From contig NZ_VJNO01000040.1 in NCBI RefSeq assembly GCF_007096885.1, positions 1 through 62,868 on the forward strand: a stretch of DNA of 62,868 nt. Direction: 5' to 3'. Origin of the DNA: Streptomyces sp. 130 (GTDB taxonomy: Bacteria; Actinomycetota; Actinomycetes; Streptomycetales; Streptomycetaceae). The notes beneath the pieces were generated by a model. That model was not told where the DNA came from. It saw nothing but the letters and a program-made list of their open reading frames with translations, and did not search any database. Below, piece after piece: positions 49,175 through 57,945 of the stretch. The number at the start of each line of letters is the position of its first letter. The stretch's first letter is position 1. The position numbers and the translations under genes were made by a program.

Positions 49175-50647
49175 TTACGCGGCCAGCCTGGCCAGGGCCG
49201 CGTCGATGCGGGCGATCGTCCTCTCGCGGCCCAGGATCTCCAGGGACTCGAAGAGGGGGAGGCCGATCGTGCGGCCGGTGACGGCCACCCGGACCGGGGC
49301 CTGGGCCTTGCCGAGCTTCAGGCCGTGCTGCTCGCCGGCGGCCAGGACGGCGGCCTTCAGGGCGTCCGCGTTCCAGTCGGCGGCGATGAGCGCGGCGCGG
49401 GCGGTGACGAGGAGGGCGTCGGAGCCCTCCTTCATCGCCTTGGCCCAGGACGCCTCGTCGCGCACCGGCTCGTCGAGGAACAGGAAGTCCACGTTGGCGG
49501 TGATCTCGGAGAGCACCGTGACCCGGGTCTGTGCGTGCGGGGCGATCTCGGCGAAGACCGCCGCGTCGAAGGACTCCGGGGCCCAGGGGGCGAACGGCGC
49601 CCGGAGCCACGGGCCGCACGCCTCGGTGAAGGTCTTCACATCGAGGCGGCGGATGTGCTCCGCGTTGATGTGCTCGCACTTCTTGAGGTCGAAGCGGGCC
49701 GGGTTGGCGTTGACGTCCTTGATGTCGAAGGCGGCGACCATCTCGTCGATGTCGAAGATGTCGCGGTCCTCGGCGATCGACCAGCCCAGCAGCGAGAGGT
49801 AGTTGAGCAGCCCCTCGCGGACGAAGCCGCGCTCGCGGTAGAGGTTGAGCGAAGCCTGCGGGTCGCGCTTGGACAGCTTCTTGTTGCCCTCGCCCATGAC
49901 GTACGGCAGGTGCCCGAAGGCGGGGGTGTCCTTGGCGATGCCGAGCTCGATGAGCGCCCGGTAGAGGGCGATCTGGCGCGGGGTGGAGGAGAGCAGGTCC
50001 TCGCCGCGCAGCACGTGGGTGATCTCCATCAGCGCGTCGTCCACCGGGTTGACCAGCGTGTAGAGCGGGGCGCCGTTGGCGCGGACGATGCCGTAGTCCG
50101 GGACGTTCTCCGGCTGGACGGTGATGTCGCCGCGGACCAGGTCCGTGAAGGTGATCGCCTCGTCGGGCATCCGGAAGCGGACGATCGACGTACGGCCCTC
50201 CGCCTCGTACGCGGCCTTCCGCTCCTCGCTCAGCTCGCGGCAGTGGCCGTCGTAGCCGGAGGGGCGGCCGGCGGCGCGGGCGGCGTCGCGGCGGGTGTCC
50301 AGCTCCTCCGTGGTGCAGTAGCAGTGGTACGCGTAACCGCCGTCGAGCAGCTTCTGAGCGACGTCCTGGTAGATGTCCATCCGCTGCGACTGGCGGTACG
50401 GGGCGTGCGGGCCGCCCACCTCGGGGCCCTCGTCCCAGTCGAGGCCGAGCCAGCGCATCGCGTCGAGGAGCTGCTCGTAGGACTCCTCGGAGTCGCGCGC
50501 CGCGTCGGTGTCCTCGATGCGGAAGACCAGGGTGCCCTGGTGGTGCCGGGCGAAGGCCCAGTTGAAGAGGGCTGTCCGGACCAGGCCGACGTGCGGGTTG
50601 CCGGTCGGGGAGGGACAGAAACGTACGCGTACGGGTGCGTTAGCCAC
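49175..50647 (-). CDS. gltX: Glutamyl-tRNA synthetase
   Basis: GltX charges tRNA-Glu and, in bacteria that lack GlnRS, also mischarges tRNA-Gln for later amidation. The 490-residue product has the HIGH-type motif SPTGNPHVGLVRTALFNW, FRIEDTDAARDSEESYEQLL, and the KMSKS-type motif KKLSKRDPQ. The GTG at 50647 gives the family start (VRVRFCPSPTG). Its first 8 bases overlap the end of the FAH-family gene, so the two are coupled. Genes for tRNA-Glu and tRNA-Gln lie about 0.9-1.1 kb downstream. Confidence 0.97.
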   Translation of the reverse strand: MANAPVRVRFCPSPTGNPHVGLVRTALFNWAFARHHQGTLVFRIEDTDAARDSEESYEQLLDAMRWLGLDWDEGPEVGGPHAPYRQSQRMDIYQDVAQKLLDGGYAYHCYCTTEELDTRRDAARAAGRPSGYDGHCRELSEERKAAYEAEGRTSIVRFRMPDEAITFTDLVRGDITVQPENVPDYGIVRANGAPLYTLVNPVDDALMEITHVLRGEDLLSSTPRQIALYRALIELGIAKDTPAFGHLPYVMGEGNKKLSKRDPQASLNLYRERGFVREGLLNYLSLLGWSIAEDRDIFDIDEMVAAFDIKDVNANPARFDLKKCEHINAEHIRRLDVKTFTEACGPWLRAPFAPWAPESFDAAVFAEIAPHAQTRVTVLSEITANVDFLFLDEPVRDEASWAKAMKEGSDALLVTARAALIAADWNADALKAAVLAAGEQHGLKLGKAQAPVRVAVTGRTIGLPLFESLEILGRERTIARIDAALARLAA

Positions 50648-51416
50648 GCTTGATCACCTTGTTGGTGAGAGTGCCGATGCCTTCGATGGTGACGGCGACC
50701 TCGTCGCCGACATGGAGGGGTCCGACCCCCGCGGGAGTGCCGGTGAGGATCACATCGCCCGGAAGCAGCGTCATGGCCTCCGTGATGTGGACGACCAGGT
50801 CCTCGATGGACCGGATCATGTCGCTCGTCCGGCCGAGCTGGCGCTGTTCGCCGTTGACCGTGGCCTGGATGGCGAGGTCGGCGGGGTCGAGGTCGGTCTC
50901 CACCCAGGGGCCGAGGGGGCAGGAGGTGTCGAAGCCCTTGGCCCGGGCCCACTGCTTCTCCCGCTTCTGGGCGTCGCGGGCGGTGACGTCGTTGGCGCAG
51001 GTGTAGCCGAAGATGACGTCCTTGACCCGCTCGCGCGGCACTTCGCGGCACATCCGGCCGATGACCACGGCCAGCTCGGCCTCGTGGTGGACCTCGTCGG
51101 AGAAGGAGGGGTACTCGATGGCGTCGCCGGAGCCGATCACCGAGGTGGTGGGCTTGAAGAAGGCGACGGGGACGTCGGGGACCTCGTTGCCGAGTTCGGC
51201 GGCGTGCTCGGCGTAGTTGCGGCCGATGGCCACGACCTTGTTGGGGAGCACGGGCGGCAGCAGCCGCACCTTGTTCAGCGGGACCTTGGTCCCGGAGAGC
51301 TCGAACTCGGAGTACGGAATGCCCTTGATGATGTCGAGGACGAGACCGTCGGGCCCGTCGCCCTCGACCGCGCCGAAGGCGACATTGCCGTCGATGGAGA
51401 ACCTGGCGATGCGCAC
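50640..51416 (-). CDS. Fumarylacetoacetate hydrolase-family protein
   Basis: A 258-residue FAH-fold protein. It has the N-terminal small domain, then VVAIGRNYAEHAAELG, the metal-binding EVHHEAELAVVIG (Glu-x-Glu), GYTCANDVTARDAQ and the final LTGTPAGVGPLHVGDEV. Family members include acylpyruvases, oxaloacetate decarboxylases and 2-hydroxyhepta-diene-dioate isomerases; an oxaloacetate or acylpyruvate-type role is most common for this size. Coupling with gltX by overlap is conserved in Streptomyces, as I recall. Confidence 0.9.
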   Translation of the reverse strand: MRIARFSIDGNVAFGAVEGDGPDGLVLDIIKGIPYSEFELSGTKVPLNKVRLLPPVLPNKVVAIGRNYAEHAAELGNEVPDVPVAFFKPTTSVIGSGDAIEYPSFSDEVHHEAELAVVIGRMCREVPRERVKDVIFGYTCANDVTARDAQKREKQWARAKGFDTSCPLGPWVETDLDPADLAIQATVNGEQRQLGRTSDMIRSIEDLVVHITEAMTLLPGDVILTGTPAGVGPLHVGDEVAVTIEGIGTLTNKVIKRG

Positions 51417-51505
51417 GGGTTGCTGTCGCCCCTCACTGCTTGCTGGGTGCCTGGAAAAGACTGACGCTCCAGGCTAGCGCGGGTGAGGGGCGCTTCCGTG
51501 CGGGA

Positions 51506-51787
51506 TCACTCCGCGGCGGCGGGGGCGGCGGCGGGGGCCGTCATGAGGATCGTGCGGCGCGGGTTGGCGGTCTGCGCCGGCAGCTTGACCGCGTGCTCCG
51601 GGAGTACCGCCGTCTTCAGCGCCTCGGCGTCCTCGAGGTGCGCCAGCGTGGTGCGGCGGGGGTTGGCGAGGTTGCGGAGCGTCGTCGTGTTCATCTGCCG
51701 TACGGCCCTGTCGTCGGGGCACCGCCCGTCCGAGAGGGGGCGCCGGTTGTCGGTTCTGCCATCCCAGTAAAGCGTCAGGCTAAACAT
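51506..51787 (-). CDS. Small protein with two NPRR motifs
   Basis: A 93-residue protein that I cannot assign. The last about 60 residues hold two copies of ANPRRT followed by T-L or I-L (LANPRRTTLAHLEDAEALK and TANPRRTILMTAPA), 31 residues apart, ending in an Ala/Pro tail. GGAGGG seven bases before the ATG at 51787 supports that start; an inner ATG at 51694 would give 62 residues. It is divergent from the first conservon. There is no signal peptide. Confidence 0.7.
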   Translation of the reverse strand: MFSLTLYWDGRTDNRRPLSDGRCPDDRAVRQMNTTTLRNLANPRRTTLAHLEDAEALKTAVLPEHAVKLPAQTANPRRTILMTAPAAAPAAAE

Positions 51788-52277
51788 GCAATTCCCTCCG
51801 CCGACCCGGAAAAGTCGACGATCTTCATGTGAGTTTGCTCACCAACACCCCGACAATCGCCTCAATACGGACACGGGGTCTGGACCTTCGAAACGGACAT
51901 GTCACCCCCGAACCGTCTATTCCGCTCCTGATCATGGCGACTGGGACACCCTGCGCCCCGATCGGACTCGCCCCCAATGGTCCGGATTGTCCGCGAACTG
52001 CCTCCACCGCTTGTTACACCTTCATCACACGGTGTCACGCAGGTCACAGCCCGGTACCTGGCCCTTGTTGGAGATCCAGCACTGTGCTGAAATTCCACGC
52101 ACCGCCGCGGGTTTCAAACCGGCGCGCAGGGGCGCAACGCAGCGCCGAGTGGCGGCGGGAAGGGGAAGAGCGCCGGTCACTCACGACCACCATGGGGGCG
52201 GGACAACGCCCCACCACGCCGACACCGTTTTCTCCGTTCACGACGGAGGAACGCCTGGTCCAGAGGTTGCGACGCTA
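51788..52277. other. Divergent region upstream of the first conservon
   Basis: A 490-base gap between the small NPRR gene (leftward) and cvnA1 (rightward). An open frame continues upstream from cvnA1 through much of it but carries no transmembrane or family-like sequence, so I treat it as non-coding. An imperfect inverted repeat TTACACC (52014-52020) / GGTGTCA (52031-52037) is present. No convincing promoter pair is visible. Confidence 0.4.
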
Positions 52278-55200
52278 GTGCAGGGACGTTTCAAGAGGGA
52301 TGGCAGCGCTGCGGCGGAACAGGAGCCGCGCGGCGGGACCGACCGCGGCTCCTCACCCCAGCACGCCCAGAACCCCGGATCGGCCGCGGCCGGTGACCAA
52401 GGTGACCGCGACCGGCGCCCCGGCGCCGCTCCGGCCGGCGGCGAACCCGAGCAGGCCGCCGCTCCGCAGCCCCGGGGCCCCGTCGGCACGGGCTCGCGCG
52501 TGGCTCTGCGCAACTGGCGCATCAGCACCCGCCTGGTCTCCCTGCTCGCCCTCCCCGTGGTCGCCGCGACCACGCTGGGTGGTCTGCGCATCAACGACTC
52601 CCTGAACGACATCCAGCAGCTGGAACACATGCAGCTGCTGACCGAGATGACGAAGCAGGCGACCTCGCTGGCGCAGGCGCTCCAGGAGGAGCGCGACCAG
52701 ACGGCCGGTCCGCTGTCGAACAACGTGCCCGCCACCGACTTCAAGATCACCACGCCCCGGCAGAAGACCGACCGCGCGCAGCTGGCGTTCCTCAACAGCA
52801 CGAACGAGATCGGCGACACCACCGGTGACGACACGCTGGAGAGCATCCACACCAGCATCCAGCAGATCGCCACGCGGCTCAGCTCCATCCGCGACACCCG
52901 CAAGCACGCGTACGAGAAGGGCAGTCCGGCCCTCCAGACGGTCGACGCCTACAGCCAGCTGATCACCTCGCTGCTGAGCCTGTCCCAGGACATGGCGCAG
53001 GCGACCAGCAGCCCCGAGATGATCAAGCGGACCCGTGCGCTGGCGGCCTTCTCCTCCGCCAAGGAGTACGCCTCGATCCAGCGCGCGATCATCGCCGCCT
53101 CGCTGCCCACCAGCGACGACAAGAAGCCCGACCTCGACCGCAACGACCAGCAGTTCGGCCTGGCCGCCAAGAGCAAGGAGCAGGCGGCCCGCACCTCGTT
53201 CGAGGCGATCTACACCTCCACCGGCAACGACGCCGCCGAGCTGACCTCGACGCTGGACGAGGGCAATCCGGACATCAAGGCCGCGGACACGTACGCGCAG
53301 AAGATGCTGGAGAACCCGCTCTCCATGGGCGGTTCCAAGGCCCGCCGGTCGTACATGAACTGGTACGACCAGGACACCATCAAGATCACCGCCATGAAGC
53401 GGATCGAGGAGACCCTCCTCAGCGACATGGAGGGCAAGGCGCGCGAGCTGCGCGAGGAGTCCCAGCGCGAGGCGATCATCTCCGGTGCGCTGATCCTGCT
53501 CGTGCTCGGTGTCTCGCTGGTCGGCGCCTTCGTCGTCGCCCGGTCCATGATCCGCTCGCTGCGCCGGCTCCAGGACACCGCGACCCGCGTCGCCCAGGAC
53601 CGGCTGCCCGAACTCGTCAAGCAGCTCTCCGAGTCCGACCCGCAGGACGTCGACACCTCGGTCGAGTCCGTCGGTGTGCACTCCCGCGACGAGATCGGCA
53701 AGGTGGCCGCGGCCTTCGACGACGTGCACCGCGAGGCGGTCCGTCTCGCCGCCGAGCAGGCCCTGCTGCGGGGCAACGTCAACGCGATGTTCACCAACCT
53801 CTCGCGCCGCTCGCAGGGCCTCATCCAGCGCCAGCTCTCGCTCATCTCCGAGCTGGAGTCGCGCGAGGCCGACCCGGACCAGCTCTCCTCGCTCTTCAAG
53901 CTCGACCACCTCGCGACCCGTATGCGCCGGAACGGCGAGAACCTCCTCGTCCTCGCCGGTGAGGAGCCGGGCCGCCGGTGGACCCGCCCCGTCCCGCTGG
54001 TCGACGTGCTCCGCGCCGCCGCGTCCGAGGTGGAGCAGTACGAGCGCATCGAGCTGGCCGCGGTGCCCGCCACCGAGGTCGCGGGCCGGGTCGTCAACGA
54101 CCTCGTGCACCTGCTCGCCGAGCTGCTGGAGAACGCCACGTCGTTCTCCTCGCCGCAGACGAAGGTCCGGGTCACCGGTCACGCCCTGCCCGACGGCCGG
54201 GTGCTGGTCGAGATCCACGACACCGGCATCGGGCTCTCCCCGGAGGACCTGGCCGCGATCAACGAGCGGCTGGCCTCGCCGCCCACCGTGGACGTCTCGG
54301 TCTCCCGCCGCATGGGCCTGTTCGTGGTCGGCCGGCTCTCCCTGCGCCACGGCATCCGCATCCAGCTGCGCCCCTCGGACTCCGGGGGCACCACCGCGCT
54401 GGTCATGCTCCCGGTGGACATCGCCCACGGCGGCCGGCAGCCGGCCCCGAAGCAGACGCCCGGTCAGCAGTCCCCCGGTGGCCTGCTCGCCGGCGGCAAC
54501 GACGCCCAGGCCCAGGGCGGGCGCCCCGCCGCGGGCCCCGGTCCGCAGCGCGACCAGGTCGGCGCCGGCTCCGGCCCCCGTGCCGCGCTGCCCGCCCGGG
54601 ACGGCAACCGGCCGCAGAACCCGCAGGGCGGACCCGGCGGCGCGCCGGACTCGGCGTTCCAGAAGCCGCAGGGCCGCCCGGCCGCCCAGGAAGGCCCCCG
54701 GCAGGGCGGCCCCCGGCAGGGCGGCGGCCTGGCCGGCGCGTTCGGCGGTGCCCGGCTCGGCGCCCGCGGCCAGGGCGACGGCGGAGCGGACGCGAACCGC
54801 CCCAGCCTCTTCGACCAGCGGCGCCCCGAGCAGAACGGCCCCGCCGCCCCGCAGGCCCCGCAGCCCCAGCAGGCCCGGTTCGACCAGGCGGGCCGGAGCG
54901 GTCAGGACGGGCGCGACGCCTTCGAGCCGCCGCGCGGTCCGGGGCTCGGCGAGCGCCGGCTGCCCCCGGCCGACGGTCCGCGCGCCGAGCTCCCCGGTGG
55001 CTCGCCGGCCCCGAACGCCGGCCAGAACCCGGCCCAGCTCGCTCCGGGTGGCGGCTTCCCCGCCCCGCAGCGCCCGCAGACGACGAGCTGGGGCGCCGAC
55101 GCGCCGTCCGCGCCCCGGCGCGACCCGCTCGACGCGCCGCGCGGTCACGAGGAGTCGGAGACCACGGGCCGCTTCCCGCAGCCGCGGGCGCCGCGCCTTC

Positions 55201-56078
55201 CGGCCGACGACCACCAGGGGCCCGGCTCCACGGCGGAGTTCGCCCGGCCCGACTTCTCGGCGCCCGCCCCCGGCGCGCCGAACGCCCCGCAGCAGAGCCT
55301 GCCGCAGGGCAGCGGACCGCAGCACGACGGACCGCAGGCCGGTCTCCCGCAGCACGGCGTACCGCAGCCGAACGCCCCCCAGTACAACGGCGGGTACGGC
55401 GACGGACCGCAGGACCCGGACGCGGCGAGCACCTCGCAGTTCGCCCGCCCGGACTTCGGTGCCCCGCGGCAGCCCGCGCCCCGGCAGCGCGACGACCAGG
55501 ACTTCGGCGCGCCGCGTCCGCCGATGGCGGGTCAGGCCCCCGAGGCCCCGTACCGCCCGGTCCTGCCGCAGCAGCCGCAGCAGCCCGAGGCGCTGCCGCC
55601 GGCCGGCCCCGGCGACGGCCGCACCCCGCTGTACGACACGCTGGAGACCAACTGGTTCCGCGGTGCGCAGCCGGGTGCGCAGCAGCCTCCCGCCGCCCCG
55701 GCGCCGGACTTCGCGCAGCAGCCGGCCCAGGAGCCCGCGGCTCCCGCGCCGCAGCGGACCCTCGGCGACAGCGGCGCGGCGAGCGCCTGGCGGGCGTCGC
55801 CGAACGATGAGATCGTCCGGCAGGCGGAGCGGGTGAAGAAGCCCGCGGCGGGCGGTATCACCACCTCCGGTCTGCCGCGCCGGGTCCCGCGCGCCAACCT
55901 GGTGCCGGGCGCCGCCCAGCAGCAGAACAACCAGTCCGGTCCGCAGGTCTCGCGCGCGCCCGATGACGTGCGCGGCCGTCTGACCAATCTCCGCCGGGGC
56001 ATCCAGCAGGGGCGTCAGGCGGGCAGCGGTCAGACCGGTAGCTTCCCCCTCGGCCCCACTCACCAGCAGGAGCGTTAG
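52278..56078 (+). CDS. cvnA1: Conservon sensor-kinase-like membrane protein CvnA1
   Basis: The sensor protein of a conservon, a four-gene GTPase signalling unit of actinobacteria. The product has 1266 residues. A disordered cytoplasmic start precedes membrane segment 1 (about 84-104). An extracellular helical domain with LQEERDQTAGPLSNN resembles NIT sensor domains. Segment 2 (about 400-424) is followed by a HAMP-like linker, a helical segment with LDHLATRMRRNGENLL, and a histidine-kinase ATPase domain (LLENATSFSS, HDTGIGLSPEDL). From about 720 to the end the protein is Pro/Gln/Ala-rich, with a conserved terminal motif GGITTSGLPRRVPRANLV. The GTG at 52278 is preferred over longer frames. Confidence 0.92.
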   Translation: MQGRFKRDGSAAAEQEPRGGTDRGSSPQHAQNPGSAAAGDQGDRDRRPGAAPAGGEPEQAAAPQPRGPVGTGSRVALRNWRISTRLVSLLALPVVAATTLGGLRINDSLNDIQQLEHMQLLTEMTKQATSLAQALQEERDQTAGPLSNNVPATDFKITTPRQKTDRAQLAFLNSTNEIGDTTGDDTLESIHTSIQQIATRLSSIRDTRKHAYEKGSPALQTVDAYSQLITSLLSLSQDMAQATSSPEMIKRTRALAAFSSAKEYASIQRAIIAASLPTSDDKKPDLDRNDQQFGLAAKSKEQAARTSFEAIYTSTGNDAAELTSTLDEGNPDIKAADTYAQKMLENPLSMGGSKARRSYMNWYDQDTIKITAMKRIEETLLSDMEGKARELREESQREAIISGALILLVLGVSLVGAFVVARSMIRSLRRLQDTATRVAQDRLPELVKQLSESDPQDVDTSVESVGVHSRDEIGKVAAAFDDVHREAVRLAAEQALLRGNVNAMFTNLSRRSQGLIQRQLSLISELESREADPDQLSSLFKLDHLATRMRRNGENLLVLAGEEPGRRWTRPVPLVDVLRAAASEVEQYERIELAAVPATEVAGRVVNDLVHLLAELLENATSFSSPQTKVRVTGHALPDGRVLVEIHDTGIGLSPEDLAAINERLASPPTVDVSVSRRMGLFVVGRLSLRHGIRIQLRPSDSGGTTALVMLPVDIAHGGRQPAPKQTPGQQSPGGLLAGGNDAQAQGGRPAAGPGPQRDQVGAGSGPRAALPARDGNRPQNPQGGPGGAPDSAFQKPQGRPAAQEGPRQGGPRQGGGLAGAFGGARLGARGQGDGGADANRPSLFDQRRPEQNGPAAPQAPQPQQARFDQAGRSGQDGRDAFEPPRGPGLGERRLPPADGPRAELPGGSPAPNAGQNPAQLAPGGGFPAPQRPQTTSWGADAPSAPRRDPLDAPRGHEESETTGRFPQPRAPRLPADDHQGPGSTAEFARPDFSAPAPGAPNAPQQSLPQGSGPQHDGPQAGLPQHGVPQPNAPQYNGGYGDGPQDPDAASTSQFARPDFGAPRQPAPRQRDDQDFGAPRPPMAGQAPEAPYRPVLPQQPQQPEALPPAGPGDGRTPLYDTLETNWFRGAQPGAQQPPAAPAPDFAQQPAQEPAAPAPQRTLGDSGAASAWRASPNDEIVRQAERVKKPAAGGITTSGLPRRVPRANLVPGAAQQQNNQSGPQVSRAPDDVRGRLTNLRRGIQQGRQAGSGQTGSFPLGPTHQQER

Positions 56079-56501
56079 TTGAGCCCGATGAGTCAGGCCG
56101 CACAGAATCTGAACTGGCTGATCACCAGCTTCGTGGACAACACCCCAGGGGTGTCGCACACGGTGGTGGTCTCGGCGGACGGGCTGCTGCTGGCGATGTC
56201 CGAAGGTTTCCCGCGCGACCGCGCCGACCAGCTGGCGGCCGTCGCGTCCGGGCTGACCTCGCTGACGGCCGGCGCCTCCCGGATCTTCGAGGGCGGCGCC
56301 GTCAGCCAGACCGTGGTGGAGATGGAGCGGGGCTTCCTGTTCCTGATGTCCATCTCGGACGGTTCCTCGCTGGCCGTGCTGGCCCACCCGGACGCCGACA
56401 TCGGTCTGGTCGGCTACGAGATGGCCCTGCTGGTGGACCGGGCGGGCACCGTCCTGACCCCGGACCTCCGCGCGGAGCTCCAGGGCAGCCTGCTCCACTA
56501 G
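56079..56501 (+). CDS. cvnB1: Conservon roadblock/LC7 protein CvnB1
   Basis: A 140-residue roadblock/LC7-fold protein like MglB, which in other systems acts on a partner GTPase. MSQAAQNLNWLITSFVD, then GVSHTVVVSADGLLLAMSEG, SLTAGASRIFEGG and SLAVLAHPDADIGLVGYEM. The TTG at 56079 follows the cvnA1 stop directly, with GGAG seven bases upstream; an ATG three codons later is the alternative. It should form a complex with CvnC and CvnD at CvnA. Confidence 0.94.
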   Translation: MSPMSQAAQNLNWLITSFVDNTPGVSHTVVVSADGLLLAMSEGFPRDRADQLAAVASGLTSLTAGASRIFEGGAVSQTVVEMERGFLFLMSISDGSSLAVLAHPDADIGLVGYEMALLVDRAGTVLTPDLRAELQGSLLH

Positions 56502-56628
56502 GCGGCCGTGAACCAGTGACACAGACGATCAACCCGACCACCCACCCTCGACCGTCCGGCCGCTTACAGCCCCCCACCGGCCCCTTCAGACGGCAAGCCG
56601 ACACCCTGCTGTCACGCCCGGAGGATTC

Positions 56629-57036
56629 ATGACCCCGCCACCCGCCTCACCCGATCCGTACGGCGCGTCGAGTCACGCGTCGTACGAAGGTGAGGGCGAC
56701 CAGCCGCTGGTCCGTCCGTACGCCATGACCGGCGGACGCACCCGGCCGCGCTATCAGCTAGCGATAGAAGCACTGGTCAGCACCACGGCCGATCCCGCGC
56801 ATCTGGGGACCCTGCTCCCCGAGCACCAGCGGATCTGCCATCTGTGCCGCGAGGTCAAGTCGGTGGCCGAGGTCTCGGCCCTGCTGTCGATGCCCCTCGG
56901 TGTGGCGCGGATTCTCGTCGCGGACCTGGCGGAAGCCGGCATGGTGGCCATCCACCAGCCGGGCAATGGAGAGGCCGGCGGCGCGCCGGATGTGACACTG
57001 CTCGAAAGGGTGCTCAGTGGACTTCGCAAGCTCTAA
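56629..57036 (+). CDS. cvnC1: Conservon DUF742 protein CvnC1
   Basis: A 135-residue DUF742 protein. After a short variable start it has the invariant LVRPYAMTGGRTRPRYQLAI, then LPEHQRICHLCREVKSVAEV and SMPLGVARILVADLAEAGMV, a winged-helix-like pattern, ending LLERVLSGLRKL. The ATG is preceded by GGAGG. Its last 20 bases overlap cvnD1. Its role within the complex is not well known. Confidence 0.93.
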   Translation: MTPPPASPDPYGASSHASYEGEGDQPLVRPYAMTGGRTRPRYQLAIEALVSTTADPAHLGTLLPEHQRICHLCREVKSVAEVSALLSMPLGVARILVADLAEAGMVAIHQPGNGEAGGAPDVTLLERVLSGLRKL

Positions 57037-57601
57037 CGGCGGCGCGGCGACCCGGGCCACCACCTCGGCGAAGATCGTCGTGGCCGGTGGGTTCGGCGTG
57101 GGCAAGACCACGTTCGTCGGTGCCGTCTCGGAGATCAATCCGCTGCGCACCGAAGCCGTGATGACGTCCGCCTCGGCGGGCATCGACGACCTCACGCACA
57201 CCGGCGGGAAGACCACCACGACGGTGGCGATGGACTTCGGCCGCATCACCCTGGACCAGGACCTGATCCTGTACCTCTTCGGTACGCCGGGCCAGGACCG
57301 GTTCTGGTTCATGTGGGACGACCTGGTGCGCGGCGCGATCGGCGCCGTCGTCCTGGTCGACACCCGCCGGCTCGCCGACTGCTTCCCGGCCGTCGACTAC
57401 TTCGAGAACAGCGGGCTGCCGTTCGTCATCGCCCTCAACGGCTTCGACGGCCACCAGCCCTACACCCCGGACGAGGTGCGCGAGGCCCTGCAGATCGGCC
57501 CCGACACGCCGATCATCACCACGGACGCGCGGCATCGCGCGGACGCGAAGAGCGGCCTGATCACGCTGGTCGAGCACGCTCTGATGGCCCGGCTGAAGTA
57601 G
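57017..57601 (+). CDS. cvnD1: Conservon Ras-like GTPase CvnD1
   Basis: A 194-residue small GTPase of the Rab/MglA-related type. P-loop GGFGVGKTTFVGAV, switch region TSASAGIDDLTH, G3 LFGTPGQDRFWFMW. The G4 motif that reads NKxD in most GTPases is NGFD here, so guanine recognition may be weaker or different. GTG start inside the end of cvnC1. Its central and C-terminal coding sequence is nearly identical to cvnD2 over hundreds of bases. Confidence 0.95.
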   Translation: MDFASSNGGAATRATTSAKIVVAGGFGVGKTTFVGAVSEINPLRTEAVMTSASAGIDDLTHTGGKTTTTVAMDFGRITLDQDLILYLFGTPGQDRFWFMWDDLVRGAIGAVVLVDTRRLADCFPAVDYFENSGLPFVIALNGFDGHQPYTPDEVREALQIGPDTPIITTDARHRADAKSGLITLVEHALMARLK

Positions 57602-57643
57602 TCGCAAGTCGGAAGTGGCATACGGCAGTTACCGTAGCCACCC

Positions 57644-57679
57644 GGGGGCGGGCTGTGTCTTTTGACACGATCCGCCCCC
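57644..57679 (+). terminator. Terminator after cvnD1
   Basis: Outer stem GGGGGCGG / CCGCCCCC and inner stem GTGTC / GACAC around a TTTT loop. Confidence 0.8.
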
Positions 57680-57756
57680 GCCTTCATAACGTTTCGAAAG
57701 AGAATTGCCCGGTGATCGACACCGGATGCGCACGAGCGGTCTCGCTGCGCTCACAT

Positions 57757-57788
57757 GAGCCTCGCCTTTTGGCGGGGCTCGCTCTTTA
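57757..57788 (+). terminator. Second terminator between the conservons
   Basis: GAGCCTCGCC, TTTT loop, GGCGGGGCTC (one G-T pair), then GCTCTTTAT. Confidence 0.75.
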
Positions 57789-57945
57789 TGCCCGATTTAT
57801 CTGAGGCGTGAGCCACTCGGAATCGCCCATTCCGACTGTTTGGAACGCGGCCACCGGCCGTGCTGCAATTCCAACTCCCGAGTAGTACGGCCCTGAACAA
57901 AACCCGGCACAGCGTAGGTGCCGACGCCGAGAGGTTGTTGGTCGA

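Larger units (their letters stand above)
57602..57945. other. Intergenic region between the two conservons
   Basis: A 344-base gap with two terminator-like hairpins (57644-57679 and 57757-57788). The remaining about 150 bases should hold the promoter of cvnA2; I see no clear -35/-10 pair. The arrangement implies that the two conservons are transcribed separately. Confidence 0.55.

Noticed and set aside
51786..52277. N-terminal extension of cvnA1 by 164 codons
   Set aside because: The frame is open, but residues are non-conserved in character and a GTG at 52278 gives a start like that of CvnA2, a short basic cytoplasmic segment before membrane segment 1.
52353..56522. 1389-codon open frame opposite cvnA1
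   Set aside because: Antisense to a gene with membrane segments and an ATPase domain; very high Arg/Gly/Val content and no ribosome site.
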